A model generated the notes under the pieces. The model was not told where the DNA came from. It did no database searches and worked only from the letters and a program-made list of their open reading frames with translations. Below are positions 7,674-16,629 of a stretch of 64,000 nt of DNA, piece by piece (position 1 is the stretch's first letter; each line of letters opens with the position of its first letter). The position numbers were made by a program, and so were the translations under genes. Location: assembly GCA_022841665.1 (NCBI GenBank), contig JALHRB010000002.1:62001-126000 (forward strand), in the 5' to 3' direction. The DNA comes from Pseudolabrys sp. (GTDB taxonomy: Bacteria > Pseudomonadota > Alphaproteobacteria > Rhizobiales > Xanthobacteraceae).

Positions 7674-7773
7674 GGTGTTGGCTCCCTGGTAGTCGGGCCG
7701 CGATCATCGCGGCCCTTCTACGACCCCGAGCCCCGCATCGGAGCGGGGCGTGGCCCGGGGGCGCTGGAGCCAG

Positions 7774-8019
7774 TCAGCTTCGGCGTGACAGCACGCGGTC
7801 CATGGATTTCTCGAAGGTCTCGTTCGGTAGCGCCGACTCGGCCGCGTGCCGGATCACGCCGAAAATGAGCAGTTGCACGCGTCTGACAGCCTGTTCGAGG
7901 GTTTCTCCGGGCAGAACCGTGGCGCCGCAATTCGCGAGGAATTTTCGGAGCGCCGGCTCCCGCGCGGCGGTGACGCGAGCGCGAATCTCCGCGGGGGTTA
8001 GGCCGGTCCAGTCTTCCAT
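7774..8019 (-). CDS. small hypothetical phage protein
   Basis: An 81-residue protein (MEDWTGLTPAEIRARV start) with mainly helical character and no motif I recognise. I chose the ATG at 8019 because GAGAGGAG lies just upstream. An alternative ATG at 8043 would overlap the stop of the upstream gene in an ATGA junction. It is the second of three leftward genes that probably form one transcript starting near 8.45 kb. Confidence 0.6.
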   Translation of the reverse strand: MEDWTGLTPAEIRARVTAAREPALRKFLANCGATVLPGETLEQAVRRVQLLIFGVIRHAAESALPNETFEKSMDRVLSRRS

Positions 8020-8039
8020 GGCGATGCTCCTCTCGATGA

Positions 8040-8408
8040 TCATGCGGCCACTTCGGCCATGATCTCGCAGTCGGTGACGAAGCCGACCAAGTAGGGCAAC
8101 CCGCGTGGGATTCCCGTCTCGCGCGCCGTGCGGCGGTCGATCGTCCAGGCCATCCAGCGGTCGACTGCGGCTTCGATTGATTGCGGCAGGGGCAGTCCCT
8201 TGAACAGGCCGTTGGCCACGTCGTCGGCGAAGTGCCGGCCATGGCGGCTGTCGAGGAAATCGCGAACACCGGCGTCTGAGCATCCCGTCGCTTCGCCGAC
8301 TGCCTGCATGGCGATCGGCCAGGCTTCGGCAGGATCGGCATGGTGGCGGATGGTGCCCCAGAAGCCCCAGGCTTCGTTGTTGCTGGCCAGTTTGGCGGTC
8401 TCGGTCAT
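8040..8408 (-). CDS. hypothetical phage protein
   Basis: A 122-residue acidic protein beginning MTETAKLASNNEAWGFWG. Trp-rich and helical; similar proteins occur in alphaproteobacterial prophages, but I know of no function. The ATG at 8408 was preferred over an upstream in-frame ATG (8480) because the extension is Arg/Ala-rich and looks non-coding. First gene of the leftward trio; 101 bp separate it from the divergent terminase small subunit gene, so promoters for both directions should lie at 8409-8509. Confidence 0.6.
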   Translation of the reverse strand: MTETAKLASNNEAWGFWGTIRHHADPAEAWPIAMQAVGEATGCSDAGVRDFLDSRHGRHFADDVANGLFKGLPLPQSIEAAVDRWMAWTIDRRTARETGIPRGLPYLVGFVTDCEIMAEVAA

Positions 8409-8509
8409 GGCGGTCTCCGTTCCGTGATGGCGCCATAAAGGCGCTGCTTTGGCCCGGAGCCAAGCAGATAATCGCGCCATTTGATTGCTTTCTTCGCGCC
8501 AGGACGATC

Positions 8510-9067
8510 ATGGGATTATCGATCCGCGCTTATGCCCGCAGGCGCGGCGTGAGCCATGTTGCGGTACTGCGCGCGATCAAGCAGGGCCGCGTCCCGGTCG
8601 AGCCGGACGGCACGATCGATCCCGCCAAAGCCGACGCGTCCTGGGAGCGCTCGACCGATCCGGGCCGGGCGAAATCGAAGTCGAAGGCTACCGCAGAGAA
8701 ACTGCGCCCCGTCGGCGAGGCGGCGCTTGGCTCCGTGCGCGAGACGCTGAAGGAGCAGGGTCTGCCCGCCGGCGGCAGCGTCACCTTCGTCCAGGCGCGA
8801 ACCGCGCACGAAATCGCCAAGGCACATCTCGCGCGGCTGCGCTTGCAGCGCATGAAGGGCGAGCTTGTCGACCGCGCCCGCTCGACGGCGCTCGTGTTCC
8901 GGCTGGCGCGCGAAGAGAGGGATTCCTGGCTCAACTGGCCGGCGCGGATCGCAGCCCTGATCGCAGCCGAGCTCGGCGTGGAGGCCCACGCCGTGCAGAA
9001 GGTCGTGGAGGGGCATGTCCGCGCTCACCTTGCCGAACTCGCCGATATACGGCCCGAGTTCCGATGA
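8510..9067 (+). CDS. terminase small subunit-like protein
   Basis: A 185-residue protein with an N-terminal HTH of Nu1 type (LSIRAYARRRGVSHVAVLRAI), a Lys/Ser-rich linker and a helical C-terminal oligomerisation region. It immediately precedes and overlaps the large terminase by 53 bp, the standard arrangement. Its expected role is recognising the packaging site and presenting DNA to the large subunit. No sequence motif proves this; the HTH plus position is the basis. Confidence 0.75.
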   Translation: MGLSIRAYARRRGVSHVAVLRAIKQGRVPVEPDGTIDPAKADASWERSTDPGRAKSKSKATAEKLRPVGEAALGSVRETLKEQGLPAGGSVTFVQARTAHEIAKAHLARLRLQRMKGELVDRARSTALVFRLAREERDSWLNWPARIAALIAAELGVEAHAVQKVVEGHVRAHLAELADIRPEFR

Positions 9068-11027
9068 CGCATTCGCCTTCGATGGCGCGGAGGACCTGAG
9101 CCAAGCCTGGCGCGACGGGCTCTTGCCCGATCCGTCGCTCACGGTCTCCGAATGGGCGGACCGCCATCGGGTGTTGAGTCCACGCGCCTCGGCCGAGCCT
9201 GGGCGCTACCGCACGGATCGCACGCCCTACATGCGCGCGATCATGGATGCGATGTCGCCGGCGCATCCGGTACGGCGCATCGTCTTCATGAAGGCGGCCC
9301 AGGTCGGGGCGACCGAGGCCGGCAACAACTGGATCGGCTACGTCATCCATCATGCACCCGGGCCGATGCTCGCGGTGCAGCCGACTGTCGAGCTCGCCAA
9401 GCGTTTCTCACGCCAGCGCCTCGATCCACTGATCGAGGAAAGCCCCGCTCTCCGTCAGCGGGTGAAGCCTGCCCGCTCGCGCGATGCCGGCAATACGATG
9501 CTGTCGAAGGAGTTCCCCGCAGGACTCCTCGTCATCACCGGCGCCAACAGCGCAGTCGGGCTACGCTCGATGCCGGCGCGTTATCTGTTCCTCGACGAGG
9601 TCGATGCCTACCCGCCCTCGGCCGACGAGGAAGGCGATCCGGTCGCGCTCGCGGAAGCACGCACGCGCACCTTTTCCTGGCGGGCGAAGGCATTCCTCGC
9701 CTCGACGCCGACGCTCGCCGGGCTCTCGCGCATCGAGCGTGAATACGAAGCTTCGGACCAGCGCCGATACTTCGTGTCCTGCCCCCATTGCAAGGACACG
9801 CAATGGCTCAAGTTCGAGCGGCTGCGGTGGGAAAAAGGCCAGCCTGAGACGGCGCACTACGAATGCGCCTCCTGCGACGGCCGCGTCGAGGAGCACCACA
9901 AGACGGCCATGCTCCGGTCCGGCGAGTGGCGCCAGACCGCTGAGGCGCAGGATCCGGGCACGATCGGGTTCCACATCTCGGCGCTCTATTCGCCGGTCGG
10001 GTGGTTCTCCTGGGAGAACATCGCGCGTCTCTGGGAAGCAGCGACCACCGACGAGGCCAAGCGCAGCTTCAAGAACAGCGTCCTCGGGGAAACCTGGATC
10101 GAGACCGGTGAGGCACCGGACTGGCAACGCCTCTACGAGCGGCGCGAGACTTGGCAGATCGGCACAGTGCCGCGAGGCGGTCTGTTCCTGACGGCGGGCG
10201 CCGACGTCCAGAAGGATCGCATCGAAGTCGATGTCTGGGCCTGGGGACGAGGTCTCGAAAGCTGGCTCGTCGACCACATCGTGGTCGAAGGCGGACCCGA
10301 GCAAGCCGAGACCTGGGAAGAGCTTGGGCTTCTTCTTGATCGGACCTGGCTGCATGCCCACGGCACGCGGATCGGAATAGCGAAGCTCGCGATCGACACC
10401 GGCTATGAGGCGCCGGCCGTATACGCTTGGGCACGCAAGATGGGTCACGCGCAGGTCGCGCCCATCAAGGGCGTTGACGGCTTCAACCGGACGGCGCCGG
10501 TCGCAGGCCCGACCCATGTCGACGTCACCGAAGGCGGCAAGAAACTGCGCCGCGGTGCGCGGCTGTGGACCATCGCGGTCGCGACTTTCAAGAGCGAGAC
10601 CTACCGCTTCTTGCGCTTGTCGACGCCGACCGACGAGGAAATCGCGACTGGCGCCAAGTTTCCGGTGGGCTACGTGCACCTGGCGCGCGGCACCGAAGCG
10701 GAGTGGGTCAAGCAGCTGGTCGGCGAGCAATTGGTCACGGTCAAGACCAAGCGCGGTTTCAGCCGGCTCGAATGGCAGAAGCTGCGCGAGCGCAACGAAG
10801 CACTCGATTGCCGCGTCTACGCCCGCGCGGCCGCGTGGATCGCGGGTGCCGACCGCTGGACCGAGGCGATGTGGCGCGACCTCGAGCAGCAGGTCGGCCT
10901 CTCGGGAGAAATAGCGGACGATCCGTCGGGCGATACGGAATCGCCGGCCGACAGCGTTGCCGGTGTCATCCGGCGGCGGCCGGAGCGCCGCAGCCGGCGC
11001 GTGTTCCGATCGAGCTATATGAGCTGA
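9015..11027 (+). CDS. phage terminase large subunit (GpA family)
   Basis: A 670-residue packaging motor and nuclease of the lambda GpA type. The ATPase domain shows a Walker-A-like KAAQVGATE (about 95) and Walker B YLFLDEVDAY (about 195). A CPHC / CASC zinc-ribbon-like pair lies around 255-290, and the C-terminal half should hold the nuclease that cuts concatemers. Length fits lambda GpA (about 640). The start overlaps the small subunit gene. GpA-type terminases normally produce cos ends. Confidence 0.93.
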   Translation: MSALTLPNSPIYGPSSDDAFAFDGAEDLSQAWRDGLLPDPSLTVSEWADRHRVLSPRASAEPGRYRTDRTPYMRAIMDAMSPAHPVRRIVFMKAAQVGATEAGNNWIGYVIHHAPGPMLAVQPTVELAKRFSRQRLDPLIEESPALRQRVKPARSRDAGNTMLSKEFPAGLLVITGANSAVGLRSMPARYLFLDEVDAYPPSADEEGDPVALAEARTRTFSWRAKAFLASTPTLAGLSRIEREYEASDQRRYFVSCPHCKDTQWLKFERLRWEKGQPETAHYECASCDGRVEEHHKTAMLRSGEWRQTAEAQDPGTIGFHISALYSPVGWFSWENIARLWEAATTDEAKRSFKNSVLGETWIETGEAPDWQRLYERRETWQIGTVPRGGLFLTAGADVQKDRIEVDVWAWGRGLESWLVDHIVVEGGPEQAETWEELGLLLDRTWLHAHGTRIGIAKLAIDTGYEAPAVYAWARKMGHAQVAPIKGVDGFNRTAPVAGPTHVDVTEGGKKLRRGARLWTIAVATFKSETYRFLRLSTPTDEEIATGAKFPVGYVHLARGTEAEWVKQLVGEQLVTVKTKRGFSRLEWQKLRERNEALDCRVYARAAAWIAGADRWTEAMWRDLEQQVGLSGEIADDPSGDTESPADSVAGVIRRRPERRSRRVFRSSYMS

Positions 11028-11031
11028 ACCC

Positions 11032-11244
11032 ATGACTCTCGAAGAGATGACGGCGCAGCGCGATGCGTTGCTTGCCGCGCGCTTCCGCGGCGTGCGCACG
11101 GTCGAGATCGATGGCCGGCGCGTCACGTATGCCACCGACGCCGAGATGGCAGCCGCCATCACGGATCTCGAACGCCGGATCGCCGCCGCCGGTGAAGGCG
11201 GCCGGCGCCGCCGCATCCTGACGTCCGCTTCGAAGGGACTCTGA
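11032..11244 (+). CDS. gpW-like head-tail joining protein
   Basis: A 70-residue protein placed between terminase and portal, as lambda gpW is. The pattern MTLEEMTAQRDALLAARF with a short beta segment (RTVEIDGRRVTYATDAEM) is typical of gpW, which stabilises packaged heads and prepares the tail attachment site. It starts 4 bp after the terminase stop. Confidence 0.82.
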   Translation: MTLEEMTAQRDALLAARFRGVRTVEIDGRRVTYATDAEMAAAITDLERRIAAAGEGGRRRRILTSASKGL

Positions 11245-11248
11245 TCTC

Positions 11249-12733
11249 GTGGTCGTTTCGCTGAAAGCTTTCCGGCGCCGGGTCGGGGCGTTCATCGGCG
11301 GCTTCGAGGCAGGGCTGGCGAACCGCCGGCTCAAGGGGTTCCAGCCGAGCCGGGCGCACCTCAACACGCTGATCGCGGCGGCCGGTCCCGACATCACGGC
11401 GCGCGCCCGCTGGCTCGTTCGCAACAACGGCTATGCGGCGAACGCGATCGAGAGCTGGGCCGGTAATGTTGTCGGCGCCGGCATCAAGCCGTCCTCGCTG
11501 ATCGCGGATCCCGAGCTCAAGGCGCGGGTGCAACAGCTCTGGCTTGATTGGACCGACGAGGCCGATGCCGAAGGCTTCACTGACTTCTACGGACTGCAGC
11601 GCCGTGCTGCGCGCGAGGTGTTCATCGCGGGCGAGGTATTCTTCCGGTTCCGGCCACGCCGGCCGCAGGATGGCCTCACGGTACCGCTCCAGCTGCAGAT
11701 GATCCCTTCGGAGATGCTGCCGCTCAATCGTAACGAGGTCATTCCCGGTGGCAATGTGATCCGACAGGGGATCGAATTCGATGCGATCGGGCGGCGCGTT
11801 GCGTACCACTTTCTGCGGCGGCACCCGGGTGACTTCACTGATCCAGGTCTGGCGGGCGACATTGTTCGGGTGCCTGCGTTCGAGGTCGTGCACGTCATCG
11901 ATCCGGTTGATGCAGGACAGCTCCGGGGAGTGTCGCGCTTCGCGGCCGGCATCGTGAAGCTCTTCCTGCTCGACCAGTACGACGATGCCGAGCTGGATCG
12001 CAAGAAGGTCGCGGCGATGCACGCGCTCTTCATCACGACGCCGGCCCCGGCCGAGCCGCTTGATGCCGCGGAGGGACGCGACGAGAACGACGAGCGCACG
12101 ATCGACCTTCAGCCGGGGCAGATCACGATGCTGGAGCCCGGCGAGGAGGTTCAGACGTCGGCCCCGGCGGACGTGGGCCAGACCTACGAGCCGTTCCAGT
12201 ACCGCACGCTCTTGCAGGTGTCGGCCGCGCTCGGTGTGCCTTATGCGTATCTGTCGAACGACATGCTCAAGGCGAATTACTCGAACTCCCGCCTCGCGCT
12301 GCTCGAATTCCGTCGCCGCATCGAAGCCTACCAGCATGCGGTGATCGTCTGGCAGCTGTGCCGCCAGGTCTGGGCGCGCTGGATGGACACCGCGGTGCTC
12401 GCGGGCGCGCTGGCACTCCCAGATTATGACCAGCGTCGGCGCGAGTATCTCGCCTGCGGTTGGCTGCCGCCGAAGTGGGATTGGGTCGATCCACTCAAAG
12501 ACGCCCGCGCCGAGATCGAGCAGATCGATGCCGGCCTCAAGAGCCGAACCCAGGCGTTGGCGGAGCGCGGCTACGACGCCGAACAGGTCGATGCCGAGAT
12601 CGCTGCCGACAAGGCGCGTGAGAAATCGCTCGGCCTGACCTTCGGGTCGGCCGCACCCCTGGATGCAGCGCAAGCGCCAAGCGATCCCGGCGCGGCGGGT
12701 GACGCCGATGTGCTGCCCGAACCGGCTCAATAG
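11249..12733 (+). CDS. phage portal protein (lambda GpB family)
   Basis: A 494-residue portal with the family opening (ARARWLVRNNGYAANAIESWAGNVVGAGIKP). It should form the dodecameric DNA channel at one capsid vertex. The start is GTG, 4 bp after the gpW-like stop. The last 70 residues are acidic and Ala-rich. Its 3' end stops 13 bp before the start chosen for the protease. Confidence 0.93.
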   Translation: MVVSLKAFRRRVGAFIGGFEAGLANRRLKGFQPSRAHLNTLIAAAGPDITARARWLVRNNGYAANAIESWAGNVVGAGIKPSSLIADPELKARVQQLWLDWTDEADAEGFTDFYGLQRRAAREVFIAGEVFFRFRPRRPQDGLTVPLQLQMIPSEMLPLNRNEVIPGGNVIRQGIEFDAIGRRVAYHFLRRHPGDFTDPGLAGDIVRVPAFEVVHVIDPVDAGQLRGVSRFAAGIVKLFLLDQYDDAELDRKKVAAMHALFITTPAPAEPLDAAEGRDENDERTIDLQPGQITMLEPGEEVQTSAPADVGQTYEPFQYRTLLQVSAALGVPYAYLSNDMLKANYSNSRLALLEFRRRIEAYQHAVIVWQLCRQVWARWMDTAVLAGALALPDYDQRRREYLACGWLPPKWDWVDPLKDARAEIEQIDAGLKSRTQALAERGYDAEQVDAEIAADKAREKSLGLTFGSAAPLDAAQAPSDPGAAGDADVLPEPAQ

Positions 12734-12746
12734 CGGTACGCCCCAA

Positions 12747-14042
12747 ATGATCGACCTGCCCCATGTCGCGTCCCGCGTGTTCGGGACGCCGTTGATGATC
12801 GCGCGCGCCAAGCTCGAGGTGATCCTTGGCGTGCTGGCGCCGCGCCTCGCCGGCAGCACATCGGAACCAATCGATCCGGAGGCCGATCCGGCGCCGCAGA
12901 CGTCGATCACCGTCGAGAGGATCGCGGTGGTGTCGGTCATCGGCACGCTGGTGAGCCGCTCGGGCTATCTCGCCGCCGCCAGCGGGCTCGTTTCATACGC
13001 CGATATCGGCGACGCGATTGCGGCCGCGATGGACGATCCATCCGTGCGCGGCGTCATCCTGGACGTCGACTCGCCGGGCGGCGAGGTTGGCGGTCTGTTC
13101 GACCTGGTCGAGCAGATGCGCGCGATCAAGGCCGGCAATGGCAAGCCGCTTTGGGCGGTGGCGAACGAGAACGCGCTGTCCGCGGCCTATGCGGTCGCAA
13201 GCACAGCTGATCGGCTTTACGTGACGCGCACCGGCGAAGTCGGCTCGATCGGCGTCGTCGCGGTCCATGTCGACGAGAGCGGAGCAGACGCAAAAGCAGG
13301 CCTCGCGTGGACCTTCGTATTCGCGGGGGAGCGCAAGGTCGACGCCAATGGCCACGAGCCGCTCTCCGAGCGCGCCCGTGCCACGATCCAGGCTGACGTC
13401 AACCGCCTGTACGCGCAATTGTGCGGGCTCGTCGCTGCCAATCGCGGCCTGACCATCGAGGCCATGCGCGCGACCGACGCCGCGATCTATCGCGGCGAGC
13501 TCGCGATCCGCGCCGGCTTGGCCGACCGCCTGGGTACGCTCGATCTCGCCATCGCCGAAATGGTGGCCGAACTCGACCGCACGGCATCCACCGCGCGCAA
13601 CATCGTCAACCCGACCCCGAAGAGGAGCCCGTCCATGGCGACGACCGAGACCGAACGGATTCAACACGATGCGACCGAGCCGCAGCTGCCGCTCGCGTCG
13701 CAAGCAGCGCCGCAGGCGCCGAACCCCGAGCCCACTCCGCCTGCACCGGAGCCTGCAGCCGATCCGGCGCCTGTACCCGGTCCGGCGGACAAGCTGCGTG
13801 CGGAATATGCCGACATTGCCGCGCTCGCAGCTCAGGCCGCCCGCCTCGGCGTCACCGTCGACGCCACGGATGCCATGCGCAAAGGCATCTCGGCCGATGC
13901 GCTGCGCCGCTCCGTGCTCGATGCGCTCGCCGCACGCGCCGAGGCGACGAGCGTCATCGCGGCAGCGCCATCCACAACTGCCACCGGAGAAAGCCCGATC
14001 GTGCGGCGCGCCAAGGAACGCGCCGCGGCGGCTCGCGCGTGA
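12747..14042 (+). CDS. S49-family capsid maturation protease with C-terminal scaffold
   Basis: A 431-residue protein. Residues about 45-270 are a SppA/lambda gpC-type S49 serine protease: SPGGEVGGLFD oxyanion region and the nucleophile-containing ALSAAYAVAS segment. The remainder is Pro/Ala-rich then helical, as in a scaffold. I chose the ATG at 12747 (MIDLPHVASRV); an upstream in-frame ATG overlaps the portal gene and encodes non-homologous residues. The protease should cleave scaffold and itself inside the prohead. Confidence 0.9.
   Translation: MIDLPHVASRVFGTPLMIARAKLEVILGVLAPRLAGSTSEPIDPEADPAPQTSITVERIAVVSVIGTLVSRSGYLAAASGLVSYADIGDAIAAAMDDPSVRGVILDVDSPGGEVGGLFDLVEQMRAIKAGNGKPLWAVANENALSAAYAVASTADRLYVTRTGEVGSIGVVAVHVDESGADAKAGLAWTFVFAGERKVDANGHEPLSERARATIQADVNRLYAQLCGLVAANRGLTIEAMRATDAAIYRGELAIRAGLADRLGTLDLAIAEMVAELDRTASTARNIVNPTPKRSPSMATTETERIQHDATEPQLPLASQAAPQAPNPEPTPPAPEPAADPAPVPGPADKLRAEYADIAALAAQAARLGVTVDATDAMRKGISADALRRSVLDALAARAEATSVIAAAPSTTATGESPIVRRAKERAAAARA
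13635..14042 (+). CDS. nested in-frame scaffold protein (Nu3-like internal start)
   Basis: Inside the protease gene, in the same frame, an ATG at 13635 (MATTETERIQHDA) is preceded by AAGAGGAG at optimal distance. It begins exactly where the protease domain ends and yields a 135-residue Pro/Ala-rich then helical protein. Lambda makes its scaffold Nu3 from gene C in the same way. Predicted from the ribosome site and domain boundary; expression is not proven. Confidence 0.68.
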   Translation: MATTETERIQHDATEPQLPLASQAAPQAPNPEPTPPAPEPAADPAPVPGPADKLRAEYADIAALAAQAARLGVTVDATDAMRKGISADALRRSVLDALAARAEATSVIAAAPSTTATGESPIVRRAKERAAAARA

Positions 14043-14061
14043 TCACTGAGGAGCAACAGAC

Positions 14062-14451
14062 ATGACCACTCTCACCATGTCGCCGACGCTCGGCGACCTG
14101 CTCAAGTATGAGCTCAACACGAGTTACAGCCGCGAGACCGTGACGCTCAAGTCCGGCACGAACTACGCACTCGGGTCCGTGCTCGGCAAGATCACCGCCT
14201 CCGGCAAGTATCGCCTGTCGCCGGCAGCCCAGGTCGGGGGCGATGAGGGCGCGGAGACTGCGGTCGCCGTCCTGATCCACGCGGTGGACGCAACTGCCGC
14301 CGACAAGACCGGCCTCGTGGTCGCGCGCGGTCCTGCGATCGTGTCCAAGGCGGCACTCGTCTTCGACGCATCCGTCGATCAGCCGGCGGAGAAGGCCGGG
14401 AAGCACACCCAACTCGCCACCGTCGGTGTCGTTCCCCGCGACACGGCCTGA
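14062..14451 (+). CDS. head decoration protein (lambda gpD-like)
   Basis: A 129-residue protein with the gpD/HDPD pattern: LGDLLKYELNTSYSRETVTL followed by a small beta-rich fold with TAVAVLIHAVDATAADK and a conserved C-terminus. Decoration trimers cap the expanded capsid lattice. It lies between the protease/scaffold and capsid genes, as in lambda. A good ribosome site (GAGGAG) precedes the ATG. Confidence 0.88.
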   Translation: MTTLTMSPTLGDLLKYELNTSYSRETVTLKSGTNYALGSVLGKITASGKYRLSPAAQVGGDEGAETAVAVLIHAVDATAADKTGLVVARGPAIVSKAALVFDASVDQPAEKAGKHTQLATVGVVPRDTA

Positions 14452-14534
14452 TCCACCGCACACATCACCCCACACGTCATCACGGGCCTCGACGGATTCA
14501 CCGTTCGGGGCCCGAACCATTTTGAGGAGGCCCC

Positions 14535-15557
14535 ATGGCACCGATGATCAATCCCTTCGACGCGGGCGGTTACACGCTCGCCGAGATGACCACAGCTATC
14601 AATATCCTGCCCAACATCTACACGCGGCTCGGCGAGATGGGCCTGTTCCGCTTCGAAGGCGTGACTCAGCGCAGCGTCATCATCGAGCAGGCCGAAGGCG
14701 TGCTCAACCTGCTGCCGACCGTGCCACTCGGCGGGCCGGCAACCGTCGCCAATCGCGACACGCGCTCGATGCGGTCCTTCACGGTGCCGTGGATTCCCCA
14801 TGATGACGTGATCACGCCGCAGGACATCCAGGGTGTGCGCGGCTTCGGGGTGGCCGATGCCGCCGACCCGCTCGCGACCGTGATGGAGCGCAAGATCACC
14901 CGCATGCGGGCCAAGCACGCGCAGACCCGGGAATACATGGAGATCAATGCGCTCCGCGGCATCGTCAAAGATGGCGCAGGCGTCCCGCTCTACGACTATT
15001 TCGACGAGTTCGGCCTCGCCCAGCAGTCGGTCGATTTCGTACTCGGGACGGCCGGCACCAATGTTCAGGCCAAGTGCCGCGAGGTGCTGCGCGATGTCGA
15101 GACCGAGCTCAAGGGCGAGACGATGAACGGGGTGCTTGCACTCGTGAGCCCCGGTTTCTTCGACAAACTGATCAGTCACGCCAAGGTGGAGGAGGCCTAC
15201 AAGTACTTCTCCTCGACCGGCGCGCAGCCGCTGCGAGAGGACACCCGCCGGCGCTTCCCGTTCTCCGGCATCGTGTTCGAGGAATACAACGCTACGGTCA
15301 CGCTTTCGACCGGCGCAAACGAGACGTTGATCCCGGCGAACGAGGGCATCGCGTTCCCGCTCGGCACCCTCGACACCTTCGTCACCTACGGTTCACCGGC
15401 GAATCTGATCGAGACCGTCAATACGATGGGGCTGCCGATCTATGCCCGCCAGATCGCTCGGCAGGATGGCAGTGCCATCGACGTCAAGACCGAGGCTTCG
15501 CCCTTGCCGGTCAACAAGCGGCCTCGCCTCGCGGTCAAAATCCTGACCAGCAACTGA
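14535..15557 (+). CDS. major capsid protein (lambda gpE family)
   Basis: A 340-residue capsid protein of the gpE/HK97-fold family. It begins MAPMINPFDAGGYTLAEMT and has the usual IPHDDVITPQDIQGVRGFG segment and a C-terminal domain with YARQIARQDGS. GAGGAG lies 8 bp before the ATG, and an 83-bp leader separates it from the decoration gene, consistent with high expression. It assembles into the prohead with the nested scaffold. Confidence 0.94.
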   Translation: MAPMINPFDAGGYTLAEMTTAINILPNIYTRLGEMGLFRFEGVTQRSVIIEQAEGVLNLLPTVPLGGPATVANRDTRSMRSFTVPWIPHDDVITPQDIQGVRGFGVADAADPLATVMERKITRMRAKHAQTREYMEINALRGIVKDGAGVPLYDYFDEFGLAQQSVDFVLGTAGTNVQAKCREVLRDVETELKGETMNGVLALVSPGFFDKLISHAKVEEAYKYFSSTGAQPLREDTRRRFPFSGIVFEEYNATVTLSTGANETLIPANEGIAFPLGTLDTFVTYGSPANLIETVNTMGLPIYARQIARQDGSAIDVKTEASPLPVNKRPRLAVKILTSN

Positions 15558-15565
15558 GCCGCGTG

Positions 15566-15883
15566 ATGGATGCTTTCTCGGCGGCGACCGACACGCTGTT
15601 CGGCGACCCGAACATCGCCCGCAGCGCGCTCTGGCGCACGGGCGGTGCGGGCGACGGAATCGCGGTTCGCGTCATCACCAAGAAGCCCGACCAGGTGGTC
15701 GGTTTCGGCGACAGCCGGGCGATCCTGCCGACGATGCTGATCGACGTGCGCCGGTCGGAAATCCCGAACCCCGCTTCGGGCGACACCGTCGAGGTCGACG
15801 GCACAGTGTTCGAGGTCGTCGCCACTCCGGTCGCCGACAGCCTGGGCCTGGTCTGGACCTGCGAGGCGGCGGCGCCGGCATGA
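15566..15883 (+). CDS. head-tail joining protein (gpFII-like)
   Basis: A 105-residue protein in the position of lambda FII. The layout is an N-terminal helix (MDAFSAATDTLFGDPN) followed by a beta-rich domain containing a basic patch (VITKKPDQVVGFGDS) and PASGDTVEVDGTVFEVV, typical of this attachment family. The ATG at 15566 follows the capsid stop by 8 bp; the same frame is open further upstream but overlaps capsid codons. Confidence 0.8.
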   Translation: MDAFSAATDTLFGDPNIARSALWRTGGAGDGIAVRVITKKPDQVVGFGDSRAILPTMLIDVRRSEIPNPASGDTVEVDGTVFEVVATPVADSLGLVWTCEAAAPA

Positions 15884-15886
15884 TTC

Positions 15887-16543
15887 ATGCGCTTCACGCT
15901 GAAGACGGACGACCTCGCCAAGGGTTTGAGTGACGCCGAGACGGATGCGGCTCGTTCCGTCACCGGCGCCATGCGAGAAGTGACGGATGGCCTTAAGTCC
16001 GACCTGCGCGCCGATGTCGCCGACGCGGGCCTTGGACAGCGCCTGGCCAACACCTGGCGCGGAAAGACCTACCCGGAGGGTGGCGTCAGCTTGGAGGCCG
16101 CGTCCTTCGTCTGGTCGAAGGCGCCCAACATTGTCGACGCGTTCGACCGCGGTGTGACGATCCAATCGAGCCGCGGATTCTGGCTCGCAATTCCAACGCC
16201 AGCCGCGGGCGTGAAGGGCATCAGTACGACCGGCGCGATGAAGCGGATCACGCCGGGCGGCTGGGAGCGGCGCACCGGCATGCGGCTTCGCTTCGTGTAT
16301 CGCCGCGGGCGGCCATCGCTTCTGGTTGCCGACAACGCCCGGCTGAGCAAGAAAGGACTAGCGCGGCCGAACATCGGCCGCACGCGTGGCGGCGCGCAGT
16401 TCACGCGTTTGAAGGGCCGCTCGACGGTCGTCGTGTTCATCCTGGTCCCGCAGGTCACGTTGCGTAAGCGGCTCGACATCGCGGCCATCGGGCAACGCTG
16501 GGGAGACCGCGTTCCAGGCGTGATCGCCGGTCATTGGAGGTGA
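15887..16543 (+). CDS. DUF6441-like tail protein
   Basis: A 218-residue protein between the head-tail joiner and tail terminator, where lambda has Z. It is basic in the C-terminal half (RLKGRSTVVVFILVPQVTLRKRLD) and starts RFTLKTDDLAKGLSD. Proteins of this type in alphaproteobacterial phages are annotated DUF6441. A role in head-tail completion is inferred from position. It starts 3 bp after the preceding stop. Confidence 0.7.
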   Translation: MRFTLKTDDLAKGLSDAETDAARSVTGAMREVTDGLKSDLRADVADAGLGQRLANTWRGKTYPEGGVSLEAASFVWSKAPNIVDAFDRGVTIQSSRGFWLAIPTPAAGVKGISTTGAMKRITPGGWERRTGMRLRFVYRRGRPSLLVADNARLSKKGLARPNIGRTRGGAQFTRLKGRSTVVVFILVPQVTLRKRLDIAAIGQRWGDRVPGVIAGHWR

Positions 16544-16545
16544 AC

Positions 16546-16629
16546 GTGAAGCACAGGGCGACTGCGATCCTGATGGCGCTCTTGTCATTCGCCTTCATCA
16601 CTTCGGTACTCGTAGCGAGCCTGCGATGA
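16546..16629 (+). CDS. 27-residue membrane mini-protein
   Basis: A GTG-started frame of 27 codons with GGAGG 4-5 bp upstream. Its stop overlaps the ATG of the next gene (ATGA). After the basic start KHRAT the remainder (about residues 6-25) is one hydrophobic segment ending LVASLR, i.e. a single membrane helix. It may be a functional small protein or merely a leader coupling translation to the tail terminator gene. I do not know a homologue. Confidence 0.5.
   Translation: MKHRATAILMALLSFAFITSVLVASLR

Noticed and set aside
9561-11216. 551-residue minus-strand frame opposite the terminase
   Set aside because: The plus strand has clear terminase motifs; the minus frame is Arg-rich low-complexity.
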